Origin: WGMI01 sp041739275
Lineage (GTDB): Bacteria; Bacteroidota; Bacteroidia; Flavobacteriales; Schleiferiaceae
Reading direction: 5' to 3'
Assembly: GCA_041739275.1 (NCBI GenBank)
Contig: JBGSOF010000020.1
Span: forward strand, 1 to 64,000
Length of the DNA: 64,000 nt
In this document: piece after piece, positions 34,614 to 44,346 of the stretch
Position numbering within the stretch: the first letter of the stretch is position 1
How the letters are laid out: each line of letters starts with the position of its first letter
The notes under the pieces: generated by a model
Told to the model about the DNA's origin: nothing
Databases searched by the model: none
The model's input: only the letters and a program-made list of their open reading frames with translations
Position numbers and translations under genes: made by a program

Positions 34614-35294
34614 ATGGCACTGATTGATGTGAACGGCAAAGGATTCAAGAACTTCATGGCGAAGTTGTACGGTTGGGGTGCAGCCGTAGTTATTCTCGGA
34701 GCGATGTTTAAAATCCTCCACTTACCCGGAGCAGACGTCATGTTGGTTGTGGGTTTGACGACCGAAGCCGTGATCTTCTTCTTTTCCGCTTTTGAAAAGC
34801 CGCATGAGGAAGTCGATTGGTCTTTGGTCTATCCCGAATTGGCGGGCATGGAAGACCCCGACGCCAAACACAAACACGGTGCTTCTCGCCCGAACAGTCA
34901 ACTCACGGTGACCCAAGAATTGGATCACATGCTCGAAGCGGCCAAAATCGATGGCGAACTGATCGACAGCCTAAGCACGGGTCTTCGCAAGTTCGGAGAT
35001 GCAGCGAGCAAATTGGGCGAGACTTCAGAAGCCGCTCAAGCCACAAACGAATACGCCAGTCAAGTAGCGATGGCGAGCAAGAACATGGAATCTCTCAACG
35101 CGCTTTACGCTGTTCAACTCGAGGCTTCTGCTAACCACATGGAAGTCCAGAACAATTTGATCGGCAAGCTGAGCGGTTCGATTCAGACTTCAGAGCGCCT
35201 CGGCAGTGAGGTGACGGATTTGGTGAAAAACATTTCCAATTTGAACGCGGTCTACGGCGGAATGCTGGCCGCAATGAACGGAAACAGGAATTAA
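34614..35294 (+). CDS. gldL: GldL, type IX secretion motor subunit
   Basis: Two membrane helices lie in the first 60 residues (YGWGAAVVILGAMFKILHL and VMLVVGLTTEAVIFFFSAF), followed by a long cytoplasmic helical part with a coiled-coil. This is the GldL/PorL layout. Together with GldM it forms the proton-driven motor for secretion and gliding. An acidic residue in the second helix (E55 region) is the expected proton site. Confidence 0.95.
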   Translation: MALIDVNGKGFKNFMAKLYGWGAAVVILGAMFKILHLPGADVMLVVGLTTEAVIFFFSAFEKPHEEVDWSLVYPELAGMEDPDAKHKHGASRPNSQLTVTQELDHMLEAAKIDGELIDSLSTGLRKFGDAASKLGETSEAAQATNEYASQVAMASKNMESLNALYAVQLEASANHMEVQNNLIGKLSGSIQTSERLGSEVTDLVKNISNLNAVYGGMLAAMNGNRN

Positions 35295-35337
35295 TTCGGC
35301 GGATAGCTCGCACTGAAAACCTCTTAAAGATTCTCAC

Positions 35338-36864
35338 ATGGCAGGTGGCAATCTGACCCCGCGTCAGAAAATGATCAACATGATGTACCTGGTGCTCACA
35401 GCTTTGCTGGCACTGAACATCTCTAAGGAAGTCTTGAATGCGCTGGTCGATCTCGAGGACGGACTCGACAAGACCGCTAAGACCGTAGCGAGCAAAAATG
35501 CCGACGTCTATGACCAATTCGCGGCGGCTGCTCAGAATAATCCTACAAAAGTAGGGCCTTGGAGAGACAAAGCTTACCAAGTCCGAGATGCGTCAAATTC
35601 AATAGTCGAGGAGGTCGAGAAGATCAAGACTCAACTGATTGAAGAGACGGGCGGTTACAAAGACGAGTCTAATACCGTTCCCAAAGGGCTCGAGAACCTC
35701 GAGAAAGCAGCCGATTACTTGTTGAACCAGGGAAACGGCGACAAGCTCAAAAAGAGCATCGAGACGCACCGCGAGAAATTGGTCGGATTCGTGGCCGATA
35801 ACCCCCAGTTGAAGGCGACCATTCTGAATTCCTTGAACACCGACGACATTCAAGTGGGAGACCACAGTGTCGATTGGGTACACGGAAAATTTGAGCACTA
35901 TCCGCTCGTGGCCAGCTTGGCTTTTTTAACCGATATCCAAGCAAGGGTGCGCAATGCAGAGAGCGAAGTAATTGCCGAGCTCCAGAGAAACATCGACAAA
36001 GGCAGCTTGAAGTTTACAGGCGTGCGCGCCGTGGTGATGCCGAAGAGCAACTATTTGCTCCAGGGCGATCAGTATGAGGCCGATGTCTTCTTGGCCGCAT
36101 ATGACGATACCCAAGAACCCGAAGTGGTGATCAATGGAACTCCGCTTCCAAAGGATCAAGTGGTGGGCGGTGTAGGAAAGGTGAAGTTCTCAGCAAGTCG
36201 AATCGGTACCAATAAGTGGGCAGGCGTGATTCGGTTGAGTACAAATGGTGAGGTGAAAGAATATCCCATTGAAAACGAGTACAATGTGGCTCCTCCGATG
36301 GCGGTTATCAGCCCGACCAAAATGAATGTTCTGTACCGCGGCGTCGAAAATCCGCTCGAGATCGGGGTTCCGGGAGTGGATCCTGCAAAAGTTGTGGTTA
36401 CAGGTCCAGGAGTGCGTCAAGTGAGCCCCGGACAGTTTATAGCCGATGTTACGAGCATCACCGGACAAAAGGAGGTTGAAATTTCTGTGGCGGTCAAAGA
36501 CGAGACGGGCACCAAGCAAATGGGAAAGAAGGTATTCCGACTCAAGAACGTTCCTCCCGCTCAAGGCTCGATTCTCGGTGTTTCCGATGGCTTGAAATCT
36601 GCGGGTTTCATCAAGCAAGGAACGATTCAAGCCAAGCTCGCGGACTTTCCATTCGAAATGGAGTTGAACGTCGTTTCGTTCGAAATCGTGATTCCCGGAT
36701 TCCCCCCGACAAAAATTCAAGGCAACAAGCTGGACGGAAACACCAAGACCCTTCTCGACAAAGTCAAGAATGGATCGACCGTTGTATTTCGCGGCATCAA
36801 AGCAACAGGCCCCAAAGGTCTGCGCGTAGATGCGAGCAGCTTTTCGATAGATGTCAACAACTAA
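35338..36864 (+). CDS. gldM: GldM, type IX secretion motor/shaft protein
   Basis: The N-terminus AGGNLTPRQKMINMMYLVLT leads into the single membrane helix, with the family's ALNISKEVL after it. The 508-residue protein then forms the periplasmic shaft of four domains. It spans the periplasm and couples the motor to the GldK/GldN ring. It follows gldL by 43 bases, and its stop lies 7 bases before the gldN start. Confidence 0.96.
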   Translation: MAGGNLTPRQKMINMMYLVLTALLALNISKEVLNALVDLEDGLDKTAKTVASKNADVYDQFAAAAQNNPTKVGPWRDKAYQVRDASNSIVEEVEKIKTQLIEETGGYKDESNTVPKGLENLEKAADYLLNQGNGDKLKKSIETHREKLVGFVADNPQLKATILNSLNTDDIQVGDHSVDWVHGKFEHYPLVASLAFLTDIQARVRNAESEVIAELQRNIDKGSLKFTGVRAVVMPKSNYLLQGDQYEADVFLAAYDDTQEPEVVINGTPLPKDQVVGGVGKVKFSASRIGTNKWAGVIRLSTNGEVKEYPIENEYNVAPPMAVISPTKMNVLYRGVENPLEIGVPGVDPAKVVVTGPGVRQVSPGQFIADVTSITGQKEVEISVAVKDETGTKQMGKKVFRLKNVPPAQGSILGVSDGLKSAGFIKQGTIQAKLADFPFEMELNVVSFEIVIPGFPPTKIQGNKLDGNTKTLLDKVKNGSTVVFRGIKATGPKGLRVDASSFSIDVNN

Positions 36865-36871
36865 AGACGTT

Positions 36872-37711
36872 ATGAAGAAGCTCATCGGTTTTGCGGCCAT
36901 TTGCTGTGGACTGTTTTTCGCAGACGGGCTCGGGGCTCAAATTTTGACCCCTCAAGACGACGGCATCCTCGTGGAACCCAATAAGTTTCACCATCAAAAC
37001 CGCCTTGTCACCTATCCCTATTTGCGCCAAGCGGATCTGATGTGGAGCACGCGTCACTGGGAGCGCATCGATTTGCGCGAAAAGATGAACCATCATCTCT
37101 ATTATCCCTTGAAGCCCGCCGTAGACCGAAAGTCTCTTTTTGATGTGCTCGTCGAGGGAATTGTGCAGGAAGGAACCATTAATGAAGTGTTTCAAGACGA
37201 TCGCTTCACTGTACCGCTGACTCCCGAGAAATTGCAACAATTGGTGCGCAGCTACGACACAGTCTATCCCGACCCGGACGATCGCACGGTGTACATCGTA
37301 GACACCATAACGATTCGCGCAAACAACGTCATTGCGTATAACATCAAAAGCGACTGGTATTTCGACAAGCAAAGGGGCGAAATGAAAAACCGCATTATCG
37401 GTTTGGCTCCGGTTGTTCGCGATCCGAAAAACCCCGCAAACGTATATCCGTTGTTTTGGGTTTGGTTTCCCGATGCTCGATATGCCATGGCGACCAACAC
37501 GGCTTTTAACCGAGGGAACAATGTTCAAAGGTTGACCTACGACGAGATCTTCCACTTGCGCTTTTTCCAGGCAGTGGTATACAAAGAAGAAAACGTCTAC
37601 GATCGAACCATCGAAGATTATCGCCGGAATAACACCCTCGACCAACTCCTCGAAGCACAAGCAATACAGCAAAAGCTTCGAGATTTCGAACACGACCTCT
37701 GGGAATTCTAA
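36872..37711 (+). CDS. gldN: GldN, type IX secretion ring protein
   Basis: The ATG at 36872 gives a clean signal peptide (MKKLIGFAAICCGLFFADGL) and 279 residues; an in-frame ATG at 36851 overlaps gldM but would start before the signal. The mature part has the GldN/PorN features WERIDLREKMNHHLYYP and ENVYDRTIEDY. GldN forms the periplasmic ring with GldK. It is the last gene before the terminator. Confidence 0.93.
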   Translation: MKKLIGFAAICCGLFFADGLGAQILTPQDDGILVEPNKFHHQNRLVTYPYLRQADLMWSTRHWERIDLREKMNHHLYYPLKPAVDRKSLFDVLVEGIVQEGTINEVFQDDRFTVPLTPEKLQQLVRSYDTVYPDPDDRTVYIVDTITIRANNVIAYNIKSDWYFDKQRGEMKNRIIGLAPVVRDPKNPANVYPLFWVWFPDARYAMATNTAFNRGNNVQRLTYDEIFHLRFFQAVVYKEENVYDRTIEDYRRNNTLDQLLEAQAIQQKLRDFEHDLWEF

Positions 37712-37717
37712 GAAATC

Positions 37718-37743
37718 CGCCCCGATTTGGGGCGTTTTTTTTT
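37718..37743 (+). terminator. Rho-independent terminator after gldN
   Basis: A perfect 6-bp GC stem CGCCCC (37718-37723) and GGGGCG (37729-37734) with loop GATTT is followed by nine T. It closes the porP-gldKLMN unit, so the FAD oxidoreductase gene 15 bases further needs its own promoter or read-through. Confidence 0.93.
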
Positions 37744-37757
37744 GACCCGAACCAAGG

Positions 37758-38729
37758 ATGAAAGAGTCGATTGTTATTTCCGGTTCGGGCATTGCGGCAG
37801 CCGTGCTGGGGCTGCAAGCAGAGCTTAGGGGCATTCGAGTGTATCGCAGTCCGTCCGGGCCTCCCACGAGCTCCTTGCTGGCCTCGGGCATTTTCAATCC
37901 GATTGTCCTAAAAAGGATGAGATTGGTCTGGCGTTGGAGGGAATGCCTCGACGAAGCGCAGCGTTTTTACGCGGCGGCTGAGCAGCGATTTTCAGCCAAG
38001 CTGATCGAGCCCGAAAAGGTTTTTCACCGAATTGCAAACGAGGCTGAGCTCAATCGTTGGCAGGGGCTGCGCGCCGATGCGCCTTGGAGCGAACTCTTGG
38101 GAGAACCCATTCGACTCTACAATCTCTGGTTTGCCCCGGTGCTCAAAAGCGGTTGGATTCGAGTGCCTCGCTTGCTCGAGTGTTTCGAGCGGTCGACCGC
38201 TGCAGCGAATCCGCCGCCGGATGCACCTACCGTTTACTGCCATGGCTGGGCTTCAGGGGCTGATCCGAACTCAAAGCGCGAGGATCTTTTGCCTCAAAGC
38301 GCATTTAATCCGGTTAAGGGCGAAGTGATTCGGGCGCGACTGCCCGGTTATTCGTTCGATGGAATAGCCCACGGCTCGGTTTTCATTCTGCCCTTGGGTT
38401 CGGAGCTCTTTCAAATCGGAGCGACGTATCAGTGGGACTCACTCGACGAGAATCCCACCACCGAGGCCCGAGACGAGCTTCTCAAGGGCCTGCGCTCCAT
38501 TTGGTCGGGTGATGTGGAGATTGTGGAACAAAAGGCTGCAGTGCGCCCGGCAACCCGCGATCGAAGGCCTTTGATGGGCAAGGTCGCAGACAATCGATGG
38601 GTGTTAAACGGACTGGGCAGCCGGGGCATCCTGATGGCACCGCTCTTGGCCTCGGAATTGCTCGATCAGATTTTCGAATCGAAGCCCGGTTTTCCGGATT
38701 CGGATTGGTCTCGTTTTTCGGGTTCGTAG
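37758..38729 (+). CDS. FAD-dependent oxidoreductase (DAO family)
   Basis: The N-terminal Rossmann motif is ISGSGIAAAVLGLQAEL, a relaxed form of GxGxxG, and the C-terminal GLGSRGILMAPLLASELL is the second FAD-contact region of the glycine-oxidase/MnmC-like DAO family. At 323 residues it is a little short. The substrate is unknown. In the Flavobacteriales I recall, a similar gene follows gldN, so the position may be functional. Its 3' end overlaps the convergent DUF983 gene by 64 bases. Confidence 0.8.
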   Translation: MKESIVISGSGIAAAVLGLQAELRGIRVYRSPSGPPTSSLLASGIFNPIVLKRMRLVWRWRECLDEAQRFYAAAEQRFSAKLIEPEKVFHRIANEAELNRWQGLRADAPWSELLGEPIRLYNLWFAPVLKSGWIRVPRLLECFERSTAAANPPPDAPTVYCHGWASGADPNSKREDLLPQSAFNPVKGEVIRARLPGYSFDGIAHGSVFILPLGSELFQIGATYQWDSLDENPTTEARDELLKGLRSIWSGDVEIVEQKAAVRPATRDRRPLMGKVADNRWVLNGLGSRGILMAPLLASELLDQIFESKPGFPDSDWSRFSGS

Positions 38730-39097
38730 CGAACGAACATATGAATCCACGTGGCGCGCGAAAGTCGGAACAAAATGGGGCCGAGTGCGATTAAGACGAG
38801 TGCCAAAATACCCACAACACTCCAAATCCCGAGGCCCAGAAATCCATAGGCAATGGTAAACACCGCTACAAATATGGCGACCGTATACCCATAGCTCACG
38901 TACATCGAGCCGTAGTAAAATGAGGGCTCGAGCTGAAAAGGCTGACCGCATACAGAACAATGTTGGGGCATGGAGCCCAAAGTCGACATTTTGTACGGGT
39001 TGGAGTCGCTAAACAGTTTCCCTTCGCGACATCTTGGACAGCGCTGTCTGAGGACGCTCTGAATCAGACTTCGAGGTTTTTCGAGACGAGGTTTCAT
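38666..39097 (-). CDS. DUF983 membrane protein
   Basis: The 143-residue protein opens with a zinc-ribbon-like CPRCREG, a second pair CSVCGQPF, and ends with two membrane helices (YTVAIFVAVFTIAYGFLGLG and IWSVVGILALVLIALGPILF). This is the DUF983 pattern. The role is unknown. The start faces the ABC-F gene from a divergent position, and its 3' end overlaps the FAD oxidoreductase gene. Confidence 0.88.
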   Translation of the reverse strand: MKPRLEKPRSLIQSVLRQRCPRCREGKLFSDSNPYKMSTLGSMPQHCSVCGQPFQLEPSFYYGSMYVSYGYTVAIFVAVFTIAYGFLGLGIWSVVGILALVLIALGPILFRLSRATWIHMFVRYEPEKRDQSESGKPGFDSKI

Positions 39098-39148
39098 CGA
39101 GGCGCGAAGTTAGTCTGCACCGAGGGCGGGGAGTGTAACTTTGCACAC

Positions 39149-41116
39149 ATGGTTTCGCTGAACAAAATTTCGCTCGAGTACACGGGCCGCGTGCTCTTTA
39201 ACGAGGTTGGATTTTTGATCAATCGAGGCGATCGAATCGGTTTGGTTGGAAGGAATGGCGCCGGTAAGTCAACGCTGCTCAAAGTTTTGGCGGGCGTGGC
39301 CAAACCCGATTCAGGCGAGGTCGCGCTGAGTTCAGGTCATTCGATCGGCTATCTGCCTCAAGAGCTCGATTTGATCGATCAGTACAGCCTGATGGGCGAA
39401 ATCGAGCATGCCCTGCCCGAAATCAAACCCCTTGAAGCCAAGATTGACGCCATCGGACGCGAGTTGTCTGAGCGCACCGACTACGAGACCCAGTCGTATC
39501 TCGACCTCATCCAAGATCTCAACGACGCCAACGACCGCTATCAAATGGTGGGGGGGTATACCTATAAGGCCGATATTGAGCGGATTCTGTACGGTTTAGG
39601 CTTCAAGACCGAAGATTTTGATCAGCCTACTTCCACGTTTAGCGGTGGGTGGAGGATGCGTGTGGAGTTGGCTAAACTCCTGCTGCAAAAGCATGATTTG
39701 TTGCTGCTCGACGAACCGACCAACCACTTAGACATCGAGTCGATTTTGTGGTTGGAAGATTTTTTAAAGACCTATCCGGGGGCAGTTGTGCTGGTGAGCC
39801 ACGATCGAAGCTTCCTCGATGGGGTCACCAACAGAACCATTGAGCTCTCTTTTGGACGCGCCTACGACTTTCCCGTTTCGTACACGCGTTTTGTCGCCTT
39901 GCGAGAAGAACAGCGTCAACTGCAGGTTTCGGCCAAGCGAAACCAAGAAAAAGAGATCAAGCAAACCGAGCAGTTAATCGACCGTTTTCGTTATAAGGCC
40001 AGCAAAGCCGCTTTTGCGCAGAGCTTGATCAAAAAGCTCGACAAGGTTGAGGTGATTGAAGTGGACGAAGAAGATACGCGTCAGATGAAATTTCGCTTTC
40101 CGCCCGCGCCCCGTCCCGGAAAGGTGGTCGTGGAGTGCCATTCGGTGGGAAAGACCTACGGCGACAAGAGCGTCTTGAAGAATGTCGATCTCTCGATCGA
40201 GCGAGACGAGCGCATTGCCTTTGTCGGACAAAACGGTCAGGGAAAATCGACCCTCGTCAAATTGATTCTCGGCAAGATCGAAGGAGACGGGCTGATCGAA
40301 CTCGGCCACAATGTTAAAGTGGGGTATTATGCACAGAATCAAGCAGACAGCCTAGACGGCGAACGCACTGTGCTCGAAACAATTGAGAGCGCGGCTTCGG
40401 ACGAACTCCGCCCCAGAGTGCGCGATCTGCTCGGCTCTTTTCTGTTCAGCGGAGACGATGTTCACAAAAAAGTAAAGGTGCTTTCGGGGGGCGAGAAAGG
40501 CCGTTTGGCGCTGTGCAAGATGCTTCTGGAGCCCTTCAACGTCTTGGTGATGGACGAACCGACCAACCACCTCGACATGCGCGCCAAAGACGTCCTCAAA
40601 CAAGCATTGAAGAATTTCGACGGCACGCTGATCGTCGTCTCTCACGACCGGGATTTCTTGGAAGGTCTGAGCTCTAAAACCCTCGAATTCCGCGATGGCA
40701 AGCTGAAACCCTATTTGGGAGACATTCGCTATTTTCTCGAGCAGCGAAAAGTGGAAAACCTGCGCGCCATCGAAGCTCGAACGCCCGTCAAAAAGAGCGA
40801 AGCAGAAACGGGAGCTTCCGAACCGAACAAGCAGCGTTCGAAGGAGCGAAAACAACAAGAGCGCGAATTGAAGCAGATCGAAAAGGCGATCGAGGAAATG
40901 ATGCATCAAATTGCAGCCGAAGAGGCAGAGATTGAGGAATTTGACCGCAAGCTGTCCGATCCCGAGTCGTTCAAGACTTTGAGCACCGAGAATGGTTTTT
41001 ATGAGAAGTACGAGAAAAGGAAAGCCGAGCTCGAAAAGAAAATGGAGCGATGGGAGGTTTTAGAGCACCAGCAGAAGGCTTTGCTGGAAGAACTGAGTCA
41101 GGCGGAAACGCATTGA
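39149..41116 (+). CDS. ABC-F family ATPase, YheS-like
   Basis: Two ABC cassettes are seen: Walker A GLVGRNGAGKST and FVGQNGQGKST, signature FSGGWRMR and LSGGEKGR, and two LLDEPTNHLD / MDEPTNHLD boxes. The linker FRYKASKAAFAQSLIKKLDK is typical of the YheS/ABCF3 group, and the C-terminus is a coiled coil. No membrane domain is present, as in all ABC-F proteins, which act on ribosomes. ATG at 39149 gives 655 residues. Confidence 0.92.
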   Translation: MVSLNKISLEYTGRVLFNEVGFLINRGDRIGLVGRNGAGKSTLLKVLAGVAKPDSGEVALSSGHSIGYLPQELDLIDQYSLMGEIEHALPEIKPLEAKIDAIGRELSERTDYETQSYLDLIQDLNDANDRYQMVGGYTYKADIERILYGLGFKTEDFDQPTSTFSGGWRMRVELAKLLLQKHDLLLLDEPTNHLDIESILWLEDFLKTYPGAVVLVSHDRSFLDGVTNRTIELSFGRAYDFPVSYTRFVALREEQRQLQVSAKRNQEKEIKQTEQLIDRFRYKASKAAFAQSLIKKLDKVEVIEVDEEDTRQMKFRFPPAPRPGKVVVECHSVGKTYGDKSVLKNVDLSIERDERIAFVGQNGQGKSTLVKLILGKIEGDGLIELGHNVKVGYYAQNQADSLDGERTVLETIESAASDELRPRVRDLLGSFLFSGDDVHKKVKVLSGGEKGRLALCKMLLEPFNVLVMDEPTNHLDMRAKDVLKQALKNFDGTLIVVSHDRDFLEGLSSKTLEFRDGKLKPYLGDIRYFLEQRKVENLRAIEARTPVKKSEAETGASEPNKQRSKERKQQERELKQIEKAIEEMMHQIAAEEAEIEEFDRKLSDPESFKTLSTENGFYEKYEKRKAELEKKMERWEVLEHQQKALLEELSQAETH

Positions 41117-42354
41117 AAAAACGAGAATTCGAGCTCTTTGAACTGAATTCGGGACTGCGCTGGGTACATCGGCATCAAGCCGGCCCGGTGGCTCATTTGG
41201 CTTTGGTCGTCAAAGCGGGCTCGAGAGACGAAACGGCCGACGAACAGGGCATGGCTCATTTTGTGGAGCACTGTCTTTTCAAAGGAACGGCCAAGCGCAA
41301 GACCTTTCACATCTTGAGCCGTCTCGATGACGTGGGAGGCGAGCTCAATGCGTACACTTCCAAAGAAGAAACCCTGATCTACGCCAGTGTCTTGAAAAAA
41401 GACGCGGCCCGCGCATTGGAGTTGCTCTTTGACATCGCTTTTCACTCCACCTTTCCCGAGCGAGAGATCGCCAAGGAGCGCGATGTCATTATGGACGAGA
41501 TCAATTCGTATCTCGATTCACCCAGCGATTTGATCTTCGACCTGTTCGACGAGCAAATCTTTGACGGACACCCCATGGGGCGCAACATTCTGGGAACCCC
41601 GGAACACTTGAAGTCATTCGATCGCGAAAAAACCCTGGGTTTTCACCACAGGCTTTACCGCCCTGACCAGATAATTGTGGCCACCGCCGGAGCTCTTCGC
41701 CCCGAGCGCTTTGCAGAACGGGCCTCGACCTGGATCGCACATCTGCCCGCACTCGGAGAACGGCCTGTGCGCGAGCCGCTCAATGGTTATACACCGGTAA
41801 ACAGGGTAGACGAGATGCCCTATGTTCAGAGCCATCACGTCTTGGGCAACAGAGCCTACGGACTGGGAGAAGAGCGCTCTCTCGCCCTTGTTTTGTTGAA
41901 TAATCTGCTCGGGGGACCGGGAATGAACAATCGACTCAATCTTCGCATACGCGAGCGCTTCGGGCTGACCTATCAACTCGAGTCTTTTTACTCTTCGTAT
42001 TCTGATTGTGGCATTTGGGGTGTTTATTTGAGCACCGAACCCGAACAAGCCGATCGCGTGGTAGAGCTCGTGCACAAAGAACTGAAAGAGTTGCGCGAGA
42101 AATCGCTCGGGCTCTTGCAGCTCTCCAAGGCCAAAAAGCAGCTTCAGGGGCAGATCGTTCTCGGGCAAGAAAACCCCGGGAGCTCCATTTCGGCCATTGC
42201 CAAAACCTTGCTCCAAAGCGACCAAGTCGAAGGTTTGCCCGAGCTCATGAAACGCATTGAGGCAATCTCCACCTCAGATTTGCTCGAAGCGGCCAACGAG
42301 ATTTTTAATCCCTCCCGCTTTAGTTCTGTGCGCCTGCAACCGATTCCAAAATAA
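41113..42354 (+). CDS. M16 family metallopeptidase
   Basis: The inverted zinc motif HxxEH is H49-F-V-E52-H53 in AHFVEHCLFKGT, and the downstream Glu sits about 75 residues further (EREIAKERDVIMDEI). The second half holds the R/Y pair typical of the C-terminal M16 domain (RIRERFGLTYQLESFY). With 413 residues it is a single-chain processing-peptidase type protein. The TTG start at 41113 overlaps the ABC-F stop as TTGA. Confidence 0.9.
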   Translation: MKKREFELFELNSGLRWVHRHQAGPVAHLALVVKAGSRDETADEQGMAHFVEHCLFKGTAKRKTFHILSRLDDVGGELNAYTSKEETLIYASVLKKDAARALELLFDIAFHSTFPEREIAKERDVIMDEINSYLDSPSDLIFDLFDEQIFDGHPMGRNILGTPEHLKSFDREKTLGFHHRLYRPDQIIVATAGALRPERFAERASTWIAHLPALGERPVREPLNGYTPVNRVDEMPYVQSHHVLGNRAYGLGEERSLALVLLNNLLGGPGMNNRLNLRIRERFGLTYQLESFYSSYSDCGIWGVYLSTEPEQADRVVELVHKELKELREKSLGLLQLSKAKKQLQGQIVLGQENPGSSISAIAKTLLQSDQVEGLPELMKRIEAISTSDLLEAANEIFNPSRFSSVRLQPIPK

Positions 42355-42355
42355 A

Positions 42356-43030
42356 GTGGATTCCGAGCGATTTTCGGCCGCGGTAGAACGCCTGTTCCGA
42401 TCTCATCCGAATCGCGGAAAGGCCAAAACGATGGAAGCGTATATGCGCCACCGCTATCGCTTTCTCGGGATAAATCGCCCCGAACGCGATGAGTTGATCA
42501 AAAGCCTTATTCGCAGCTGGAAAGGCAATGCCGAACAGTTGATTGCCGAAGTGGATGCCCTGTGGATGCTCGAAGAGCGCGAGTTTCGATATGCCGCTGT
42601 CGACTTGCTCATTCGTCATCATAAAATTCTGGAGACAAGCCACATCGATTCAATCGAGGCCTGGATTCTCACAGATTCTTGGTGGGATACGGTCGATTCG
42701 ATTGCGGCTTCGGTTTTGAGCCCTATGGCGCTGAGAAATCGCGAGGCATTTGAACGATTCTATCTGTGGAAAGATTCAAACGAGCTGTGGCTCAGGCGCT
42801 GTTCTATTCTCTACATGCTCAAACACGGGAGTTGGATCGACGAACGAACACTCTTTGAGATCCTCGATGCCCAACTTCAGGAGTCTGATTTTTTTATCCG
42901 CAAAGCCTTGGGCTGGATGCTTCGCACCTATGCGCGGACCGCACCCGGGCGGGTGGAGTATTACGTTTCGAGCAGACCTCTTTCGCCCCTCACCCGGCGC
43001 GAAGCCCTTAAGCATATCAAAAAGTTATAA
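42356..43030 (+). CDS. AlkD-like DNA alkylation repair protein
   Basis: The protein is all-helical, with the HEAT-like signature YMRHRYRFLGINRPER, then WWDTVDSIA (the W and D that line the DNA-binding groove) and LWLRRCSILYMLKH (the conserved Arg). AlkD glycosylases remove alkylated bases such as 7-methylguanine without base flipping. The start is the GTG at 42356, one base after the M16 stop (224 residues). The 3' end overlaps sufD, which is convergent, by 6 bases. Confidence 0.87.
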   Translation: MDSERFSAAVERLFRSHPNRGKAKTMEAYMRHRYRFLGINRPERDELIKSLIRSWKGNAEQLIAEVDALWMLEEREFRYAAVDLLIRHHKILETSHIDSIEAWILTDSWWDTVDSIAASVLSPMALRNREAFERFYLWKDSNELWLRRCSILYMLKHGSWIDERTLFEILDAQLQESDFFIRKALGWMLRTYARTAPGRVEYYVSSRPLSPLTRREALKHIKKL

Positions 43031-44344
43031 GCTCAGCTCGAAATCGACCTGAAGTTTTTTCGCCATAATGCGGCTGAGCCTTTGTCTCAGCTCGGGCAAG
43101 TCTACCTTCGAAATAACATCTTCGCCAAAAGCGTAGAGCAAAAGGGCCTTTGATTCGTGGGCGGGAATCCCCCTGGACCTCAAATAGAACAAGGCTTCTT
43201 CGTCGAGTTGACCCACCGTGCAGCCGTGCGAACACTTGACGTCGTCTGCAAAAATTTCGAGCTGGGGCTTGGTGTCGACCGACGACTGTTCGCCGATCAA
43301 AACATTGTGGTTTTGCTGAAAGGCGTTGGTCTTTTGAGCCCCGGGCCTCACCATGATCTTGCCGTTAAACACCGCGCGAGATCGATCGTCGTAGACCCCC
43401 TTGTAAATCTCGTCGCTGTTGCAATTGGGCGCAAGGTGATCGACCCCGGTGTGGTGGTCGACAAATTGGTCGCCTTGCAATAAAGTCAAACCGAGCATTT
43501 CGCAGTTTGCCCCGGGCTCTTCGAGTTGGAACTCAAGCTCGTTTCGCACGAATGAACCGCCAAACGAAAATGTGCCCACATCGACACGGCTGTCTCGAAG
43601 CTGTTGCACAGATGTATGGTCGAGCAGGGCAGAAGTTTCAGTATCGTTTTGAATTTTGAGGTAATTGAGCTTCGACGACCTCCCTGCAAAAATTTCGGTG
43701 ACCGTGTTCGTGAGCACACGCGAAGAACCGAGGTTCAAGTGGCGCTCAATCACAACGGCCTCCGCGCCTTCTTCGAGCACGACCAAGCTCCTGGGTTGGT
43801 TGAGGGCATCGCCCGAAGCACCTGTCGAAAAGTGCATGATCTCTACGGGCTTTTCGACCACCTTGCCCGCGGGAATTCTGATAAAAGCACCCTCTCTTGC
43901 AAAGGCCGTGTTGAGTGCCACCAAAGAACGGTTCCCCCGTGCGGCCTTGGAGAAATACGCGTCGATGACCTCGCGATGCCTGCGCAAACCAGCCGAAAAG
44001 GTGCAGATGTCGTAATTGTGGTGCGTGGTGGTGCTCAGCCAACTGCTGTAGCGCCCATCGACGAAAACGATTTTGTAGGTGTCGATTTCGTGGAGAAAAA
44101 ATCGCTTGATCTCTCCGAATTCCAGCGGGTGCTCGCGATCGGCAAAAACGGTGTAGTCGCCTTTCAGAATAGGCTTGAGGTTGGTGTAGCGCCAATCTTC
44201 TGCCCGAACGGTCGGAAAGCCCTCGTTTTCGAAAAGGCTTATGGCCTTGCGACGAATCGAGTGCAGTTCGCTTCGGGTTTCTTCTTTGAGTTCGTTTTCG
44301 AAGACGATAAAGCTCGAAATCAACCGGTCTTTGAGTGATTCCAT
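43025..44344 (-). CDS. sufD: SufD, Fe-S cluster scaffold subunit
   Basis: At 439 residues it has the SufD features: the middle beta-helix with EEGAEAVVIERHL and RSLVVLEEG, and the C-terminal CSHGCTVGQLDEEALFYLRS with the essential Cys and His. SufB, SufC and SufD form the SufBCD scaffold that builds [4Fe-4S] clusters using SufC ATPase energy. The ATG is two bases after the sufC stop. Confidence 0.93.
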   Translation of the reverse strand: MESLKDRLISSFIVFENELKEETRSELHSIRRKAISLFENEGFPTVRAEDWRYTNLKPILKGDYTVFADREHPLEFGEIKRFFLHEIDTYKIVFVDGRYSSWLSTTTHHNYDICTFSAGLRRHREVIDAYFSKAARGNRSLVALNTAFAREGAFIRIPAGKVVEKPVEIMHFSTGASGDALNQPRSLVVLEEGAEAVVIERHLNLGSSRVLTNTVTEIFAGRSSKLNYLKIQNDTETSALLDHTSVQQLRDSRVDVGTFSFGGSFVRNELEFQLEEPGANCEMLGLTLLQGDQFVDHHTGVDHLAPNCNSDEIYKGVYDDRSRAVFNGKIMVRPGAQKTNAFQQNHNVLIGEQSSVDTKPQLEIFADDVKCSHGCTVGQLDEEALFYLRSRGIPAHESKALLLYAFGEDVISKVDLPELRQRLSRIMAKKLQVDFELSL

Positions 44345-44346
44345 GC

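Noticed and set aside
36854..37897. 347-codon minus-strand frame
   Set aside because: It is antisense to gldN; long antisense frames are common here because of codon bias.
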